Source: Thermodesulfovibrio sp. 3907-1M (GTDB lineage: Bacteria; Nitrospirota; Thermodesulfovibrionia; Thermodesulfovibrionales; Thermodesulfovibrionaceae). Taken from it: a stretch of 64,000 nt of DNA. The DNA lies in the NCBI RefSeq assembly GCF_040450955.1, contig NZ_CP144373.1:848486-912485 (forward strand). The letters run 5' to 3'. The notes beneath the pieces are model-generated. The model had not been told where the DNA came from, did no database searches, and saw only the letters and a list, made by a program, of their open reading frames with translations. The translations under genes and the position numbers were made by a program. Below are positions 1 through 9,889 of this stretch, piece after piece. Within the stretch, counting starts at the first letter, position 1. Every line of letters starts with the position of its first letter.

Positions 1-1852
1 CATCAATCGTTATAAGTTCAAGATTCTTTCCTTCTCTCAATCTTACTGTAATTTTACCACTTTCCATCTCCTTATCACCAACTATTACCATATAGGGCAC
101 TTTATTTAAAGTTCCCTGTCTTATTTTATAACCTATTTTTTCATTTTCAGTATTAAGTTTTACTCTAACACTTTTTTGTATAAGCTTATCATAGACCTGT
201 TTTGCGTAATCAACATGCTTTTCAGAAATGGACATGACCTCCACCTGCACAGGAGCAAGCCATAATGGAAAGGCACCAGCATAATGCTCAATCAACACTC
301 CCATAAACCTCTCAAGAGAACCCATCAAAGCTCTATGTATCATAATGGATCTATGTTGTTTACCATCTTTTCCTCTATATGTGATATCAAATCTTTCTGG
401 TATGTTAAAATCAACCTGAATTGTACTGCACTGCCATGCTCTGTTTAATACATCTTTTATTTTTATATCAATCTTTGGTCCATAAAAAACTCCTTCTCCA
501 GGATCAATCTGATATGGTAAATCTCTTTTTTTAAGTGCCTGTTCAAGAGCATTTGTTGCTTTTTCCCAGTTTTCAAGGCTTCCAACATACTTTTCAGGTC
601 TTGTGGAAATATATATTTCATAGTTATCAAATCCAAATGTTGACAGAACAAATATAGTAAAATCAAGAACTTTCTGGATCTCTTCTTCAAGCTGTTCTTC
701 TGTACAAAATATATGAGCATCGTCCTGAGTAAATCCTCTAACCCGTAAGAGTCCATGAAGCACTCCTGACCTCTCATATCTGTAAACTGTTCCGAGTTCT
801 GCTAATCTTAGTGGAAGGTCTCTATAACTGCGAAGTTCCGATTTATATACCTGAATGTGAAAAGGACAGTTCATCGGCTTAAGCTGGTAGGCAACTTCAT
901 CAATCTGCATGGGCGAAAACATGTTTTCTCTGTAAAAATCAAGATGCCCGCTTTTACTCCATAGTTCAAGCTTTGCAATATGGGGAGTATAAAGAAGTTG
1001 ATATCCTGCTTTTAAATGTTCATCTTTCCAGAAATCTTCAATGATTTTTCTAACAATTGCTCCATTGGGAAGCCATATTATGAGACCAGGACCTACTTCT
1101 TCACTAATTTCAAAAAGTCTCAACTGTTTCCCGAGTCTTCTATGGTCCCTCTTTTTAATTTCTTCAAGAAACTTAAGATACTCATCAAGTGCCTGTTTTG
1201 TTTGAAAGGCTGTTCCATATATTCGCTGTAACATCTTATTTCTTTCGTCACCACGCCAGTAAGCACCTGCAACACTGAGAAGTTTAAAGGCTTTAACCAT
1301 TCCGGTATGAGGTATATGAGGACCTCTACAAAGATCAATAAACCCACCTTCTTCATATACTGAAACCCTGTCATCTTCTATCTCATTAAGAATCTCAACT
1401 TTATAGGACTCACCGAGGCTTTCAAAAAGTTTAATTGCTTCCTGTTTTGAGATTTCCTTTCGTATAAAGGGATTTTTTGCTTTTATAATTTCCTGCATTC
1501 TTTTTTCTATTTTTTGAAGATCATCTTCAGTAAAAGGCTCGTCTTTGTCAAAATCATAGTAAAATCCATCTTCAATAGCAGGTCCTATCGTGACTTTCAC
1601 CTGAGGAAATAAATCTTTTACAGCATGAGCCATTATATGAGCAGTGCTGTGCCTGAGAATTTCAAGTCCTTCCTTGCTTTCAGGTGTGATTAATTCAATT
1701 TCTTCATCTTCATTGAGTGAGGATAAAGAGGACAAATCCTTAGACTGTCCATTAATTTTGATTGCTATTGCCTGCTTTTCCTTAAAGAGTTTCTCTAATT
1801 GCTCAGGCTCTAACTCAAAAATACTGTCCTTGACTTTTACTTTTATGCTCAA
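1..1852 (-). CDS. thrS: threonyl-tRNA synthetase, 3' end cut by window
   Basis: Cytoplasmic class II synthetase that charges tRNA-Thr. About 617 codons read in frame from the right to base 2: a TGS domain (residues ~1-60), the second domain with the editing motif HSTAHIMAH (His68, His72, His76), the catalytic core with MNCPFH and RGFTQDDAH, and most of the anticodon-binding domain. Compared with E. coli ThrS, about 25 C-terminal residues lie outside the window. The start is odd. There is no in-frame ATG or GTG near the 5' end. AAGGAGG (1853-1859) directly abuts a TTG at 1850-1852, while an ATA codon at 1844-1846 sits at the ideal 6-nt distance. I give the TTG as the outer limit. The family call is secure; the start is not. 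Confidence 0.95.
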   Translation of the reverse strand, partial: MSIKVKVKDSIFELEPEQLEKLFKEKQAIAIKINGQSKDLSSLSSLNEDEEIELITPESKEGLEILRHSTAHIMAHAVKDLFPQVKVTIGPAIEDGFYYDFDKDEPFTEDDLQKIEKRMQEIIKAKNPFIRKEISKQEAIKLFESLGESYKVEILNEIEDDRVSVYEEGGFIDLCRGPHIPHTGMVKAFKLLSVAGAYWRGDERNKMLQRIYGTAFQTKQALDEYLKFLEEIKKRDHRRLGKQLRLFEISEEVGPGLIIWLPNGAIVRKIIEDFWKDEHLKAGYQLLYTPHIAKLELWSKSGHLDFYRENMFSPMQIDEVAYQLKPMNCPFHIQVYKSELRSYRDLPLRLAELGTVYRYERSGVLHGLLRVRGFTQDDAHIFCTEEQLEEEIQKVLDFTIFVLSTFGFDNYEIYISTRPEKYVGSLENWEKATNALEQALKKRDLPYQIDPGEGVFYGPKIDIKIKDVLNRAWQCSTIQVDFNIPERFDITYRGKDGKQHRSIMIHRALMGSLERFMGVLIEHYAGAFPLWLAPVQVEVMSISEKHVDYAKQVYDKLIQKSVRVKLNTENEKIGYKIRQGTLNKVPYMVIVGDKEMESGKITVRLREGKNLELITID

Positions 1853-1925
1853 CCTCCTTGAATTTTTTCAAATTTTATATTAATCTAAAACCCTTTTAAT
1901 AATCAATACCTCAAAAAGATTTCAC

Positions 1926-1950
1926 TTGACAAAGTCTGGTCAGATATAAA
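1926..1950 (+). promoter_or_regulatory. weak candidate promoter for dapA-recN
   Basis: TTGACA (1926-1931) and TATAAA (1945-1950) lie upstream of dapA, but the spacer is only 13 bp, shorter than sigma-70 normally uses. A short inverted repeat TCTG-GT-CAGA (1934-1943) lies between them. The ribosome-binding site AAGGAGG (1973-1979) is clear. Treat the promoter as tentative. Confidence 0.25.
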
Positions 1951-1985
1951 AGAATTAGACAAAAAACTAAATAAGGAGGCTGAAG

Positions 1986-2861
1986 ATGTTTAAAGGTTCA
2001 ATGGTTGCAATCGTAACACCTTTTAAGGAAGGTAAGGTGGATGAGAAGGCTCTTGAAAAGCTTATAGAATGGCACATAAAGGAAGGAACTCATGCTATTG
2101 TTCCATGTGGCACAACTGGTGAAGCATCAACTCTTGATTATGAAGAGCATTATAGAGTTATTGAAATTACTGTAAAAGTGGTAAACAAACGAATTCCTGT
2201 TATTGCAGGAACAGGCTCAAACTCAACAGAAGAAGCAATAATGATTGCCCGCAAAGCAGAAAAACTCGGCGCAGACGGTTCTCTTTCAGTAACTCCCTAC
2301 TATAATAAACCCACTCAGGAAGGACTTTACAGACATTTTAAAGAAATCGCAGACAAAACAGGACTGCCGATGATTCTTTACAATGTTCCTGGAAGAACTT
2401 CAGTGAATATGTTACCGCAGACAGTGGCTCGTCTTGCTGAGCATCCGAGAATTGTTGGAATTAAAGAAGCTACAGGAGATATGAAGCAGGTAAGCGAACT
2501 TATAAGACTATGTGGACCTGATTTTGATGTCATTTCAGGAGATGATTTTACAAATCTGCCTCTCCTATCTCTTGGTGGAAAAGGCTTTATATCGGTAACT
2601 GCAAACATCTGCCCAAAAGACATGGCAGAGCTATTTAATGCATGGGAAAGAGGAGACATTAATCTTGCGAGGCAACTCCACTACAAGCTGGAGCCTCTTA
2701 ACAAAGCAATGTTTATTGAAACAAATCCAATTCCAGTTAAAACAGCCCTTGCAATGATGGGTAAAATAAAAGAAGAATTCAGGCTTCCTCTATGTGAGAT
2801 GTCGGAAGCGAACAAACAAAAACTTGCGGAGGCTTTGCTTAACGCCGGTCTTATTAAATGA
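1986..2861 (+). CDS. dapA: 4-hydroxy-tetrahydrodipicolinate synthase
   Basis: Condenses pyruvate with aspartate semialdehyde, the first committed step to lysine and meso-diaminopimelate. At 291 aa it has the normal length of this TIM-barrel family. Visible active-site elements are GTTGE (Thr43-Thr44), Tyr132 in YNVPGRT, Arg137, and the Schiff-base Lys160 in GIKEATGD. The ATG start follows AAGGAGG with a 6-nt gap. The stop codon overlaps the recN start (ATGA), so the two genes are translationally coupled. The product feeds the DAP-type peptidoglycan pathway encoded further along; MurE here carries the DNPR motif typical of DAP-adding enzymes. Confidence 0.96.
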   Translation: MFKGSMVAIVTPFKEGKVDEKALEKLIEWHIKEGTHAIVPCGTTGEASTLDYEEHYRVIEITVKVVNKRIPVIAGTGSNSTEEAIMIARKAEKLGADGSLSVTPYYNKPTQEGLYRHFKEIADKTGLPMILYNVPGRTSVNMLPQTVARLAEHPRIVGIKEATGDMKQVSELIRLCGPDFDVISGDDFTNLPLLSLGGKGFISVTANICPKDMAELFNAWERGDINLARQLHYKLEPLNKAMFIETNPIPVKTALAMMGKIKEEFRLPLCEMSEANKQKLAEALLNAGLIK

Positions 2862-4492
2862 TTGAAGAGCTTAGGATTAAAAACTTTGCAATTATTGAAA
2901 GTCTTTCAATTCCACTGGCAGAGGGGTTTAATGTCCTTACAGGTGAGACAGGAGCTGGAAAATCTATAATTGTTGATGCCATAGGAGTTTTACTCAAAGA
3001 AAAACTATCAGCCTCTGATTTTGTAAAACACGGTAAAAATGAGGCTGTCATAGAGGTGGTATTCAGTGATGTAGGACTTTCAGGAACAGATGATGATCTT
3101 ATAATTCTTAAAAGAGTTATTCCAGTTCAGGGAAAGACAAAGTCATACATAAATGATTCAATTTACACATCTCAGGGATTTGTAAAAATTGCTTCTCAGC
3201 TTATAAACATTCATGGACAGCATGAGCATACCTATCTTTTAAAAAAAGAAAATCACATTGAGTTTCTTGACACAATTGCGGGATTAAATGAAGAAGTAAA
3301 TGCCTTTGCTGAAATTTACGAAAAAGTTCTTACACTAAGAGAAAAAATTGAGCTACTTAAGCATGAACTCATAACAAAAAGGCAAAAAAAGGAGCTTATG
3401 GAGTTTCAATTGAAAGAGATTGAATCTGTTCAACTCAAAGAAGGAGAGGAAGAGGAACTGAATGAACAGAGAAAAATACTTAAAAATGTTTTAAAGCTTA
3501 AAGAGCTTGCTGAAAACGCCTTCAGTCTTCTTTATGATGGAAAAAACTCGGTTCAAGAAAATCTTTCTCAAACGCTAACAACTCTTAAAGAGCTTGTCCG
3601 TTTTGACTCAAAAGCAGAGGAAATAAAAAATCTCGTTGAGTCAGCTCTTGCCCAGATTGACGAAGCTATTTACTCCCTAAGAAAACTTAAAGAAAGCTAT
3701 GAACCAGACCCATTTACTCTTGAAAAGATAGAAGAAAGGCTTACACTTCTGAACAGACTTAAGTCAAAATATGGAGGCTCAATAAAAGAAATTCTTGAAT
3801 ACGCAAAAAACATTGAGAAAGAACTCAGTATTGTCAGTATTTCAGAGGAAGAAATTAAAAAACTTGAGGAAGAACTTGACACTGTTCAAACAGAGATGAA
3901 TAAAAAAGCAGATGAGCTTTCACAAAAAAGAAAAAATTTGGCAAAAAGAATCAAAGCTAAGGTTAATGAAGAGCTTAAAGGAGTTGGATTCAGTAATCCT
4001 CAATTTGAGATAAGAATCAGCGAAAAAGAGATTTCATCAAAAGGTAAGGACGATGTTGAGTTTTATTTTTCGGCAAATCCGGGAGAGCCTCCAAAACCTT
4101 TAAGCAAGGTCGCATCAGGAGGAGAACTCTCCCGTTTAATGCTTGCTCTTAAATGTGTTGAACTTAAGGAAGCAAAAAAACATATAAAATCAATGACTTT
4201 GATATTTGATGAAATTGACGCAGGGATTGGAGGAAGTGTGGCAGAAAATGTTGGCAGAAGACTTCGTGAGCTTGCAAGGTATTATCAGGTTCTTTGCGTA
4301 ACTCATCTTCCCCAGATTGCAGCAAAGGCTCAGCATCATCTGAAAGTGGAAAAAGTCATATGGGATGAAAAAACAGTTGTAAAGGTTGAGTTGCTAAACA
4401 AGGCAAAGAGAAAAGAGGAAATTGCCCGAATGCTGAGTGGACGGATCACAGAGAGTTCCCTTTTTCACGCTGAAGAACTTCTTCAGGATTGA
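2858..4492 (+). CDS. recN: DNA repair protein RecN
   Basis: SMC-like ATPase of recombinational double-strand-break repair. The 544 residues are close to the E. coli length (553). Walker A is GETGAGKS (residues 29-36), a long charged coiled coil occupies about 150-350, the ABC signature is GGELSRL (~424), and Walker B is LIFDEIDAGIGG followed by CVTHLPQIA. It overlaps dapA by 4 bp and ends 13 bp before the convergent cysteine desulfurase. Nothing is truncated. Confidence 0.95.
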   Translation: MIEELRIKNFAIIESLSIPLAEGFNVLTGETGAGKSIIVDAIGVLLKEKLSASDFVKHGKNEAVIEVVFSDVGLSGTDDDLIILKRVIPVQGKTKSYINDSIYTSQGFVKIASQLINIHGQHEHTYLLKKENHIEFLDTIAGLNEEVNAFAEIYEKVLTLREKIELLKHELITKRQKKELMEFQLKEIESVQLKEGEEEELNEQRKILKNVLKLKELAENAFSLLYDGKNSVQENLSQTLTTLKELVRFDSKAEEIKNLVESALAQIDEAIYSLRKLKESYEPDPFTLEKIEERLTLLNRLKSKYGGSIKEILEYAKNIEKELSIVSISEEEIKKLEEELDTVQTEMNKKADELSQKRKNLAKRIKAKVNEELKGVGFSNPQFEIRISEKEISSKGKDDVEFYFSANPGEPPKPLSKVASGGELSRLMLALKCVELKEAKKHIKSMTLIFDEIDAGIGGSVAENVGRRLRELARYYQVLCVTHLPQIAAKAQHHLKVEKVIWDEKTVVKVELLNKAKRKEEIARMLSGRITESSLFHAEELLQD

Positions 4493-4505
4493 AATAAGTT
4501 AAGAT

Positions 4506-5633
4506 TTAAGACCGCAGGGTATAAATTCTCTTAAGCTCTTGCTTTATTATTTCAATCGCCTCCATAACTTCCTGAGGTGTTGTAAATTTTCCCGTGCTTA
4601 TTCTTATTGATGAGAGGGCTTCCTCCTCAGACAGTCCCATTGAAAGCAAAACATGGCTTGGTTTTCTTATGCCTGCATGGCAGGCTGAACCTGCTGAAAT
4701 TGCCACTCTCTTTGAAAGCCTTTCAATGAATTCATCTGCAATTATGCCTTTTATAGAAACATTTATCGTATTTGGTAGTCTCGGTGCTTCTGCTCCATTA
4801 TGCTTAATACCTGGGAGTTCAATTAGTCCTTTAAGCAAAAACTCTGTCACATGCTTAAGATGCTCGGTTATTGTATCAAACTCTACTGAGATTATCTCTG
4901 CTGCCTTCCCTAATCCTGCAATGTATGGAGTATTCTCTGTTCCTGGTCTTAATCCCTTTTCATGGGATGCACCGAAAAGCAAAGGCTTTATAAAAAAATC
5001 TTTCCTGAGATAAAGTGCTCCTATTCCCTTAGGTGCATAAAACTTGTGTCCTGCTAAAGTAAGCATACTCACCTTAAGCTCTTTCACAGAGACTCTCACC
5101 TTTCCAATACTTTGAGCACAATCTGTATGAAAGGGTATTTCTTTTTCCATAAGAATTTCAGCAATTTCCCTGATTGGCTGAATTACTCCAGTTTCATTGT
5201 TTGAATGCATTATTGTTACAAGGACTGTATCCATTCTGATTGCTCTTTTAACATCATCAGGCTCAATCATTCCACTGGAGCTTACGGGTAAAAAAGTAAC
5301 CTCGTATCCCATCCGGGCAAGTTGTCTACAAGTATTGAAAACTGAAGGATGCTCAATCTGAGATGTAATTATGTGCCCGCGCTCAAAACAAAGGGCTCTA
5401 CCAAATATGGCGAGATTGTTTGATTCTGTGCCTCCTGATGTAAAAATTATCTCTTCTGGGTCTGCATCAATAAGTTTTGCTACCTTTGCTCTTGCAGATT
5501 CAATAATCTGTTTTGCTTTTTTACCATATTCATGGGAACTTGAAGGATTACCAAACTCTTGCAGAGTTTTTACTATTTCTTCCTTTACTCTTGGCTCTAT
5601 AGGTGTTGTTGCATTGTAGTCAAGATAAATCAT
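4506..5633 (-). CDS. cysteine desulfurase, NifS/IscS type
   Basis: PLP enzyme that takes sulfur from cysteine for Fe-S cluster assembly or tRNA thiolation. It has 375 residues, slightly shorter than IscS (~404). Landmarks are SGGTESNNLA (66-75), HTDCAQSIGKV (169-179), the PLP lysine Lys197 in AGHKFY, and the catalytic Cys318 in SAGSACHAG near the C-terminus, which marks the class I (NifS/IscS) group. It stands alone, convergent with recN. No iscU, nifU or thiI gene lies beside it, so the specific role (general Fe-S assembly, tRNA modification, selenium metabolism) cannot be settled from this window. Confidence 0.92.
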   Translation of the reverse strand: MIYLDYNATTPIEPRVKEEIVKTLQEFGNPSSSHEYGKKAKQIIESARAKVAKLIDADPEEIIFTSGGTESNNLAIFGRALCFERGHIITSQIEHPSVFNTCRQLARMGYEVTFLPVSSSGMIEPDDVKRAIRMDTVLVTIMHSNNETGVIQPIREIAEILMEKEIPFHTDCAQSIGKVRVSVKELKVSMLTLAGHKFYAPKGIGALYLRKDFFIKPLLFGASHEKGLRPGTENTPYIAGLGKAAEIISVEFDTITEHLKHVTEFLLKGLIELPGIKHNGAEAPRLPNTINVSIKGIIADEFIERLSKRVAISAGSACHAGIRKPSHVLLSMGLSEEEALSSIRISTGKFTTPQEVMEAIEIIKQELKRIYTLRS

Positions 5634-5798
5634 AAGTTAATTTGGAATCCCTTTTGGGTAAATTTTATATTCATTTAATCATTTCCTCTAACTCTGAAAG
5701 ACTGAATGTTAAGTTTTTTTAACTCATCTTTTTTTTGATAAAATAGCAGGCATATTGCCTCCTTTACTTAAAATTTTAATTTATTTTAACATAGTTTA

Positions 5799-7124
5799 AT
5801 GAAAATTCAATTCTTCGGAGCTACAAAGACTGTTACAGGTTCGTGTTTTCTCCTTGAAGCTGAAAAACACAACATTCTCATTGACTGTGGACTTTTTCAG
5901 GAAGATGAGAAGGAATACCTAAACTACGAGCCCTTCCCCTTCAATCCAAGGAAAGTAGAGCTGATGATTCTTACCCATGCCCATCTTGACCACTCTGCTC
6001 TGATGCCAAAACTCATAAAAGAGGGTTTTAGAGGCAAAATTATAACAACTCCTGCTACAAAAGACCTTCTTGAAATAATGCTTTTTGATGCATTAAAGGT
6101 ACAAAAAAACGAAAACTACAAACAGCCTCTTTACGATGAAGAAAACATATACAGAGCTTTAAAACAAATAGAAACACTGTCATATCAAAAAACTTTAAAC
6201 TTCAACGGAATAGATATAAAACTCTTTGATGCAGGACATATTCTTGGATCAGCCACTGTTCAATTAAATATTAATAGTAAAAAAATAGCATTTTCAGGAG
6301 ACATTGGAAGAAGTGGTTATCCTATTTTGCGAGACCCTGAAGTTCCAGAGGAAGCAGACTATCTCATTTTAGAGTCAACCTATGGAAACAGAGTTCATAA
6401 AACTCTTGATGAAAGTATTAAAGAACTCATTCTGGCAATAAAAGAGACCTTTCAGAAAGGAGGAAATGTAATAATTCCAGCCTTTGCTGTAGGAAGAACT
6501 CAGGATCTGCTTTATATTCTTAACAAAACAGTAAGACAGGGGCTTCTTCAGCCTGTAAATGTCTATCTTGACAGCCCTCTTGCAGAGGAAGCAACGAGAA
6601 TATATCTCTCCCATCCAGAGCTTTTTGATGATGAAGCTTTAAGGGAAATGAGAAGTCCCAATCGTTCAGCTATAAAACTCCATTTTGTTAAAACTGTAGA
6701 AGAATCAAAAAAGTTAAACTCAATAAAATCAAATGCTGTTATTATTGCTGGAAGTGGAATGTGCCAGGGCGGAAGAATTGTATATCATCTTTATCATAAT
6801 ATTGATAGAGAGGAATGTAGCATTATTTTTGCAGGATTTCAGGCTAAAGGAACACTAGGAAGAAAAATCGTTGATGGAGAAAAAGAAGTTTCAATCCTCG
6901 GTAAAATTCTACCTGTAAGAGCAAAGGTTTACACGATTGGTGGTTTCTCAGCCCATGCTGACAGAGATGAGCTTCTCAATTGGCTTCAGTCAATAAAAAC
7001 AAAACCGGAAATCTTTCTCGTCCATGGTGAAGCAAAAGTTATTGAAGCTTTCAAGAACTCCATAGAAGAAAAATTAGGATTTCAATGCAGGATTCCAGAA
7101 AGACTCTCCGTTTATGAAATCTGA
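5799..7124 (+). CDS. metallo-beta-lactamase/beta-CASP RNase
   Basis: The 441-residue protein has the zinc motif THAHLDHSA (~58-66), a second histidine segment GHILGSATV, the strand SGDIGR, a beta-CASP insert (~190-330) and the C-terminal GFSAHADRDELL and LVHGE motifs. This is the architecture of CPSF73-like bacterial RNases such as Thermus TTHA0252, so endo- or exonucleolytic RNA cleavage is the likely activity. No Shine-Dalgarno sequence precedes the ATG, so the message may be leaderless or weakly translated. The next gene starts 11 bp inside this one, which implies a shared transcript with the radical SAM protein. The pairing has no obvious explanation. Confidence 0.9.
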   Translation: MKIQFFGATKTVTGSCFLLEAEKHNILIDCGLFQEDEKEYLNYEPFPFNPRKVELMILTHAHLDHSALMPKLIKEGFRGKIITTPATKDLLEIMLFDALKVQKNENYKQPLYDEENIYRALKQIETLSYQKTLNFNGIDIKLFDAGHILGSATVQLNINSKKIAFSGDIGRSGYPILRDPEVPEEADYLILESTYGNRVHKTLDESIKELILAIKETFQKGGNVIIPAFAVGRTQDLLYILNKTVRQGLLQPVNVYLDSPLAEEATRIYLSHPELFDDEALREMRSPNRSAIKLHFVKTVEESKKLNSIKSNAVIIAGSGMCQGGRIVYHLYHNIDREECSIIFAGFQAKGTLGRKIVDGEKEVSILGKILPVRAKVYTIGGFSAHADRDELLNWLQSIKTKPEIFLVHGEAKVIEAFKNSIEEKLGFQCRIPERLSVYEI

Positions 7125-8283
7125 CAGATACTTCCTCAATGAAAATTTCTTTATAAAACTTATTGAATTTCCAGCACTTTATAATATAAAAACAGACGAG
7201 CTTTACAGTCTTGATGAAAGAGCATTAAAAATACTTAAAGATGTTGCAGAAGGCAAGCCTTTAAATATCAATGGAAAAGATGAAAAAGAATTCATAACCT
7301 ACTGCTTAAACGAAGGAATCCTTACTGAAAAGCCTCAAAAAAGAGTTAAAACCGAGATTAAACAATCACCAATTCCTTCACTTAGATATCTTGAGTTACA
7401 GATTACAAATCAATGTAATCTCCGATGTAAACACTGTTTTGTTGATAGAGACAAACCTCAGGCTCTCCCTTTTGAAAAAATTAAAAAAATTCTAAAAGAG
7501 TTTGAACAGATGCAGGGATTGAGAGTTTTAATTACCGGTGGAGAGCCTTTGCTGCACCCTGAATTTGAAAAAATCAATGATTTTTTAAAAGAGCTTGCAA
7601 TAAGAAAAATTCTTTTTACCAATGGAGTTTTCCTTAATGATGATGTATTGAAAAATCTGAATGTAGAGGAAATCCAGATAAGCCTTGACGGAATGAAAAA
7701 AGGGCATGAAATATTAAGAGGTAAAGGAACATTTGATAAAACTCTGCATGCAATAAAAAGGGCAATTGAATACGGATTTCAGGTATCTGTAGCAACAGTA
7801 ATTCATAAAGGTAATCTTACAGAGTTTGAGGAGCTGGAAAACCTTATTAAAACCTTAGAAATAAGGGAATGGACAGTGGATGCTCTCACAATAACAGGAA
7901 ATTTAAGGCTTCATCAGGAACTGTGGGTTCCTCCACAACAGGCATATAAAATCATGCAGAGATACGGTTTCTCTGTGGAAGACCATCCAAGAACAGAAGA
8001 GTACGGATGCGGTGCTCATTTGCTTACTGTGCTTTCAAACGGTCTTGTAACCTTTTGCTCTTTCTATGAAGATGAACCAATAGGTAGCATTGATGAAGGA
8101 TTGGAGAATCTATGGAAAAAGAAAAAACAAATTATATTAAAAGAGCTTGAATGTGCAAAAATCAAATGTCCCTTTCTTCAGGAATGCAGAGGAGGTTGTA
8201 GATTCAGAGCCACTGTGTTAACTGGCAGAAAAAATGCTCCAGATTTATTTAAATGTTATCAGTTTGGAAGGCTAAATCCTTAG
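7114..8283 (+). CDS. radical SAM/SPASM protein with PqqD-like N-terminus
   Basis: The 389-residue protein has three parts. Residues ~1-75 resemble a PqqD-like peptide-binding domain. Residues ~90-290 form a radical SAM core with CxxxCxxC at Cys101, Cys105 and Cys108, followed by TGGEPLL. The C-terminus has SPASM-type cysteines (CGAHLL, FCSF, then CAKIKCPFLQECRGGC). This layout is typical of enzymes that modify ribosomal peptides or of heme d1/PQQ-type maturases. No precursor-peptide gene is obvious nearby. It starts inside the 3' end of the nuclease gene, and its own 3' end overlaps the convergent radical SAM gene by 35 bp. Substrate unknown. Confidence 0.85.
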   Translation: MKSDRYFLNENFFIKLIEFPALYNIKTDELYSLDERALKILKDVAEGKPLNINGKDEKEFITYCLNEGILTEKPQKRVKTEIKQSPIPSLRYLELQITNQCNLRCKHCFVDRDKPQALPFEKIKKILKEFEQMQGLRVLITGGEPLLHPEFEKINDFLKELAIRKILFTNGVFLNDDVLKNLNVEEIQISLDGMKKGHEILRGKGTFDKTLHAIKRAIEYGFQVSVATVIHKGNLTEFEELENLIKTLEIREWTVDALTITGNLRLHQELWVPPQQAYKIMQRYGFSVEDHPRTEEYGCGAHLLTVLSNGLVTFCSFYEDEPIGSIDEGLENLWKKKKQIILKELECAKIKCPFLQECRGGCRFRATVLTGRKNAPDLFKCYQFGRLNP

Positions 8284-9889
8284 CCCTTTCATATTCCTTC
8301 CATAAAGCCTCCTTAGTTAATCCTTCATGTTCAATGAAATCCCATGGTAGATGGTCTTTAAAAGATTTAATTTCATAGAGGCTGTCCTTGACCTCATCAA
8401 AGATTTTCCCGAAGTTTTCTCCCTCTGAAATCCTTTCAATCACTGAAATTGCCTTTCTTGATGCTCTTGCAAAGTATCCCTCCATGTAAGAGTATTTTGG
8501 AACTTCATGAACAAGCTTGAATCCCTTAATCTGTAATGTATCTTTTTTCAATTTTTTCAATTTCTCTTTAATTTTCTCATGCTCCTCCATCCTGTGCCAT
8601 TGAAAGGGAGTAAAAGGCTTTGGAACAAATATGCTTATACTTGCCGTTATCCTGCGAGGGAAAACATCTCTGATTTTTTTAATGAGTTTAACTATTTCAT
8701 TAATCTCTTCATCTTTTTCAAAAGGAAGCCCTATCATAAAGTAAAGCTTCAGAGTTTCCACACTGGTCTCTTTAAGTTTGTCTGCTATAGTAATTAGGTC
8801 TTCTTCACTGATTTCTTTTTTTATTATTTTTCGTAATCTCTGAGAACCTGCCTCTGGAGCCAGAGTAACGGTTTTCTGTGATGCAAGATTTTTTAAAATT
8901 TCAATGGTTGCTTTGTCTGCTCGTAGGGAAGTAAAGGATAGTTCAAAGCCCTCAAGCTTGAATAATTCCTTTAGCTCACTGTAAGCTGTCAGAGAAGGAG
9001 CTATTATTCCTGCTTTAACGGGTTTTAAACTTTCAATTATCTGTCTTAATTTTTCAAAAGAAGCTTTCCTTACAGGCTTATAAACATGTCCCACAAGACA
9101 GAATCTGCAACTGAAAGGGCATCCACGCATACTTTCTAAAAGAAATATGCTGGAAAATACAGCCTCTTCAGTAATTATCTGGGAAAAATTGAATTTTTCT
9201 GCAAAATTTTTACAGTAAACCTTCTTAATTTTTTCTGGAGCATTTTCCCACAAAACTCTCCTTCCTCTTAATTTTCCCTGAAAATATACCTCTTCGTATG
9301 CTTCTGGAACATAAAAACCATCAAACTTCAGAAGCTCTTTTTTTAAACTATCCTTAAAATCTTCCAAATAGCAACCTTCCTTAACAGTTCTGTAAGCTTC
9401 TATGAATTTATCAATAAGTTCTTCAGCCTCTCCAATAAATAAAACATCAAAAATTTCTGCCAAAGGTTCAGGATTGCTGAAAGCTCCAACTCCACCTGCC
9501 ACAACAAGGGGATGATTAAAGCCTCTCTGTAAAGTGTAGTGAGGAATTCTGCCGAGTTTTAATATTTTTAAAATATTTGGATAGTCATTTTCAAAACAGA
9601 GACTGAAAGCCACTATATCAAACTCATAAAGCGGCGTTTTTGATTCAAAGGACACAATGGGATGATTTATAAAATCCTGCTCTTTCTCGGGAAGAAAAGC
9701 TCTTTCGCAGACAACATCCTTTCTTTGATTAAAAAGCCTGTAAACAGCTTGAAAGCCCAGGTTTGATATGCCAATCTGATATAGATTTGGATATATGAGA
9801 CATATCTTTATTCTACCACCATGCTCCTTAAAAATCGTACCCTTTTCTTTTTTCAGAAAAGCATCAATTCTGTCAAATATTTTTTTCAT
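8249..9889 (-). CDS. radical SAM protein with B12-binding-like domain
   Basis: The 546-residue protein opens with a Rossmann-like N-terminal region (KICLIYPNLYQIGISNLG, ~28-45) typical of B12-binding radical SAM proteins. It then has the radical SAM cluster motif ESMRGCPFSCRFCLVG (~253-268) and a TIM-barrel with LAPEAGSQRLR and FMIGLPFE. It resembles the family annotated as TIGR03960-type, usually of unknown substrate. It begins 17 bp inside the 3' end of ftsZ, so it is the last gene of the division operon or read through from it. Its 3' end overlaps the convergent PqqD/SPASM gene. No TRAM or methyltransferase domain is visible. Confidence 0.82.
   Translation of the reverse strand: MKKIFDRIDAFLKKEKGTIFKEHGGRIKICLIYPNLYQIGISNLGFQAVYRLFNQRKDVVCERAFLPEKEQDFINHPIVSFESKTPLYEFDIVAFSLCFENDYPNILKILKLGRIPHYTLQRGFNHPLVVAGGVGAFSNPEPLAEIFDVLFIGEAEELIDKFIEAYRTVKEGCYLEDFKDSLKKELLKFDGFYVPEAYEEVYFQGKLRGRRVLWENAPEKIKKVYCKNFAEKFNFSQIITEEAVFSSIFLLESMRGCPFSCRFCLVGHVYKPVRKASFEKLRQIIESLKPVKAGIIAPSLTAYSELKELFKLEGFELSFTSLRADKATIEILKNLASQKTVTLAPEAGSQRLRKIIKKEISEEDLITIADKLKETSVETLKLYFMIGLPFEKDEEINEIVKLIKKIRDVFPRRITASISIFVPKPFTPFQWHRMEEHEKIKEKLKKLKKDTLQIKGFKLVHEVPKYSYMEGYFARASRKAISVIERISEGENFGKIFDEVKDSLYEIKSFKDHLPWDFIEHEGLTKEALWKEYERAKDLAFQTDNI

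Noticed and set aside
463-777. Open frame on the minus strand inside the 5' window end
   Set aside because: It is an out-of-frame shadow of thrS, whose motifs read cleanly through the same bases in another frame.
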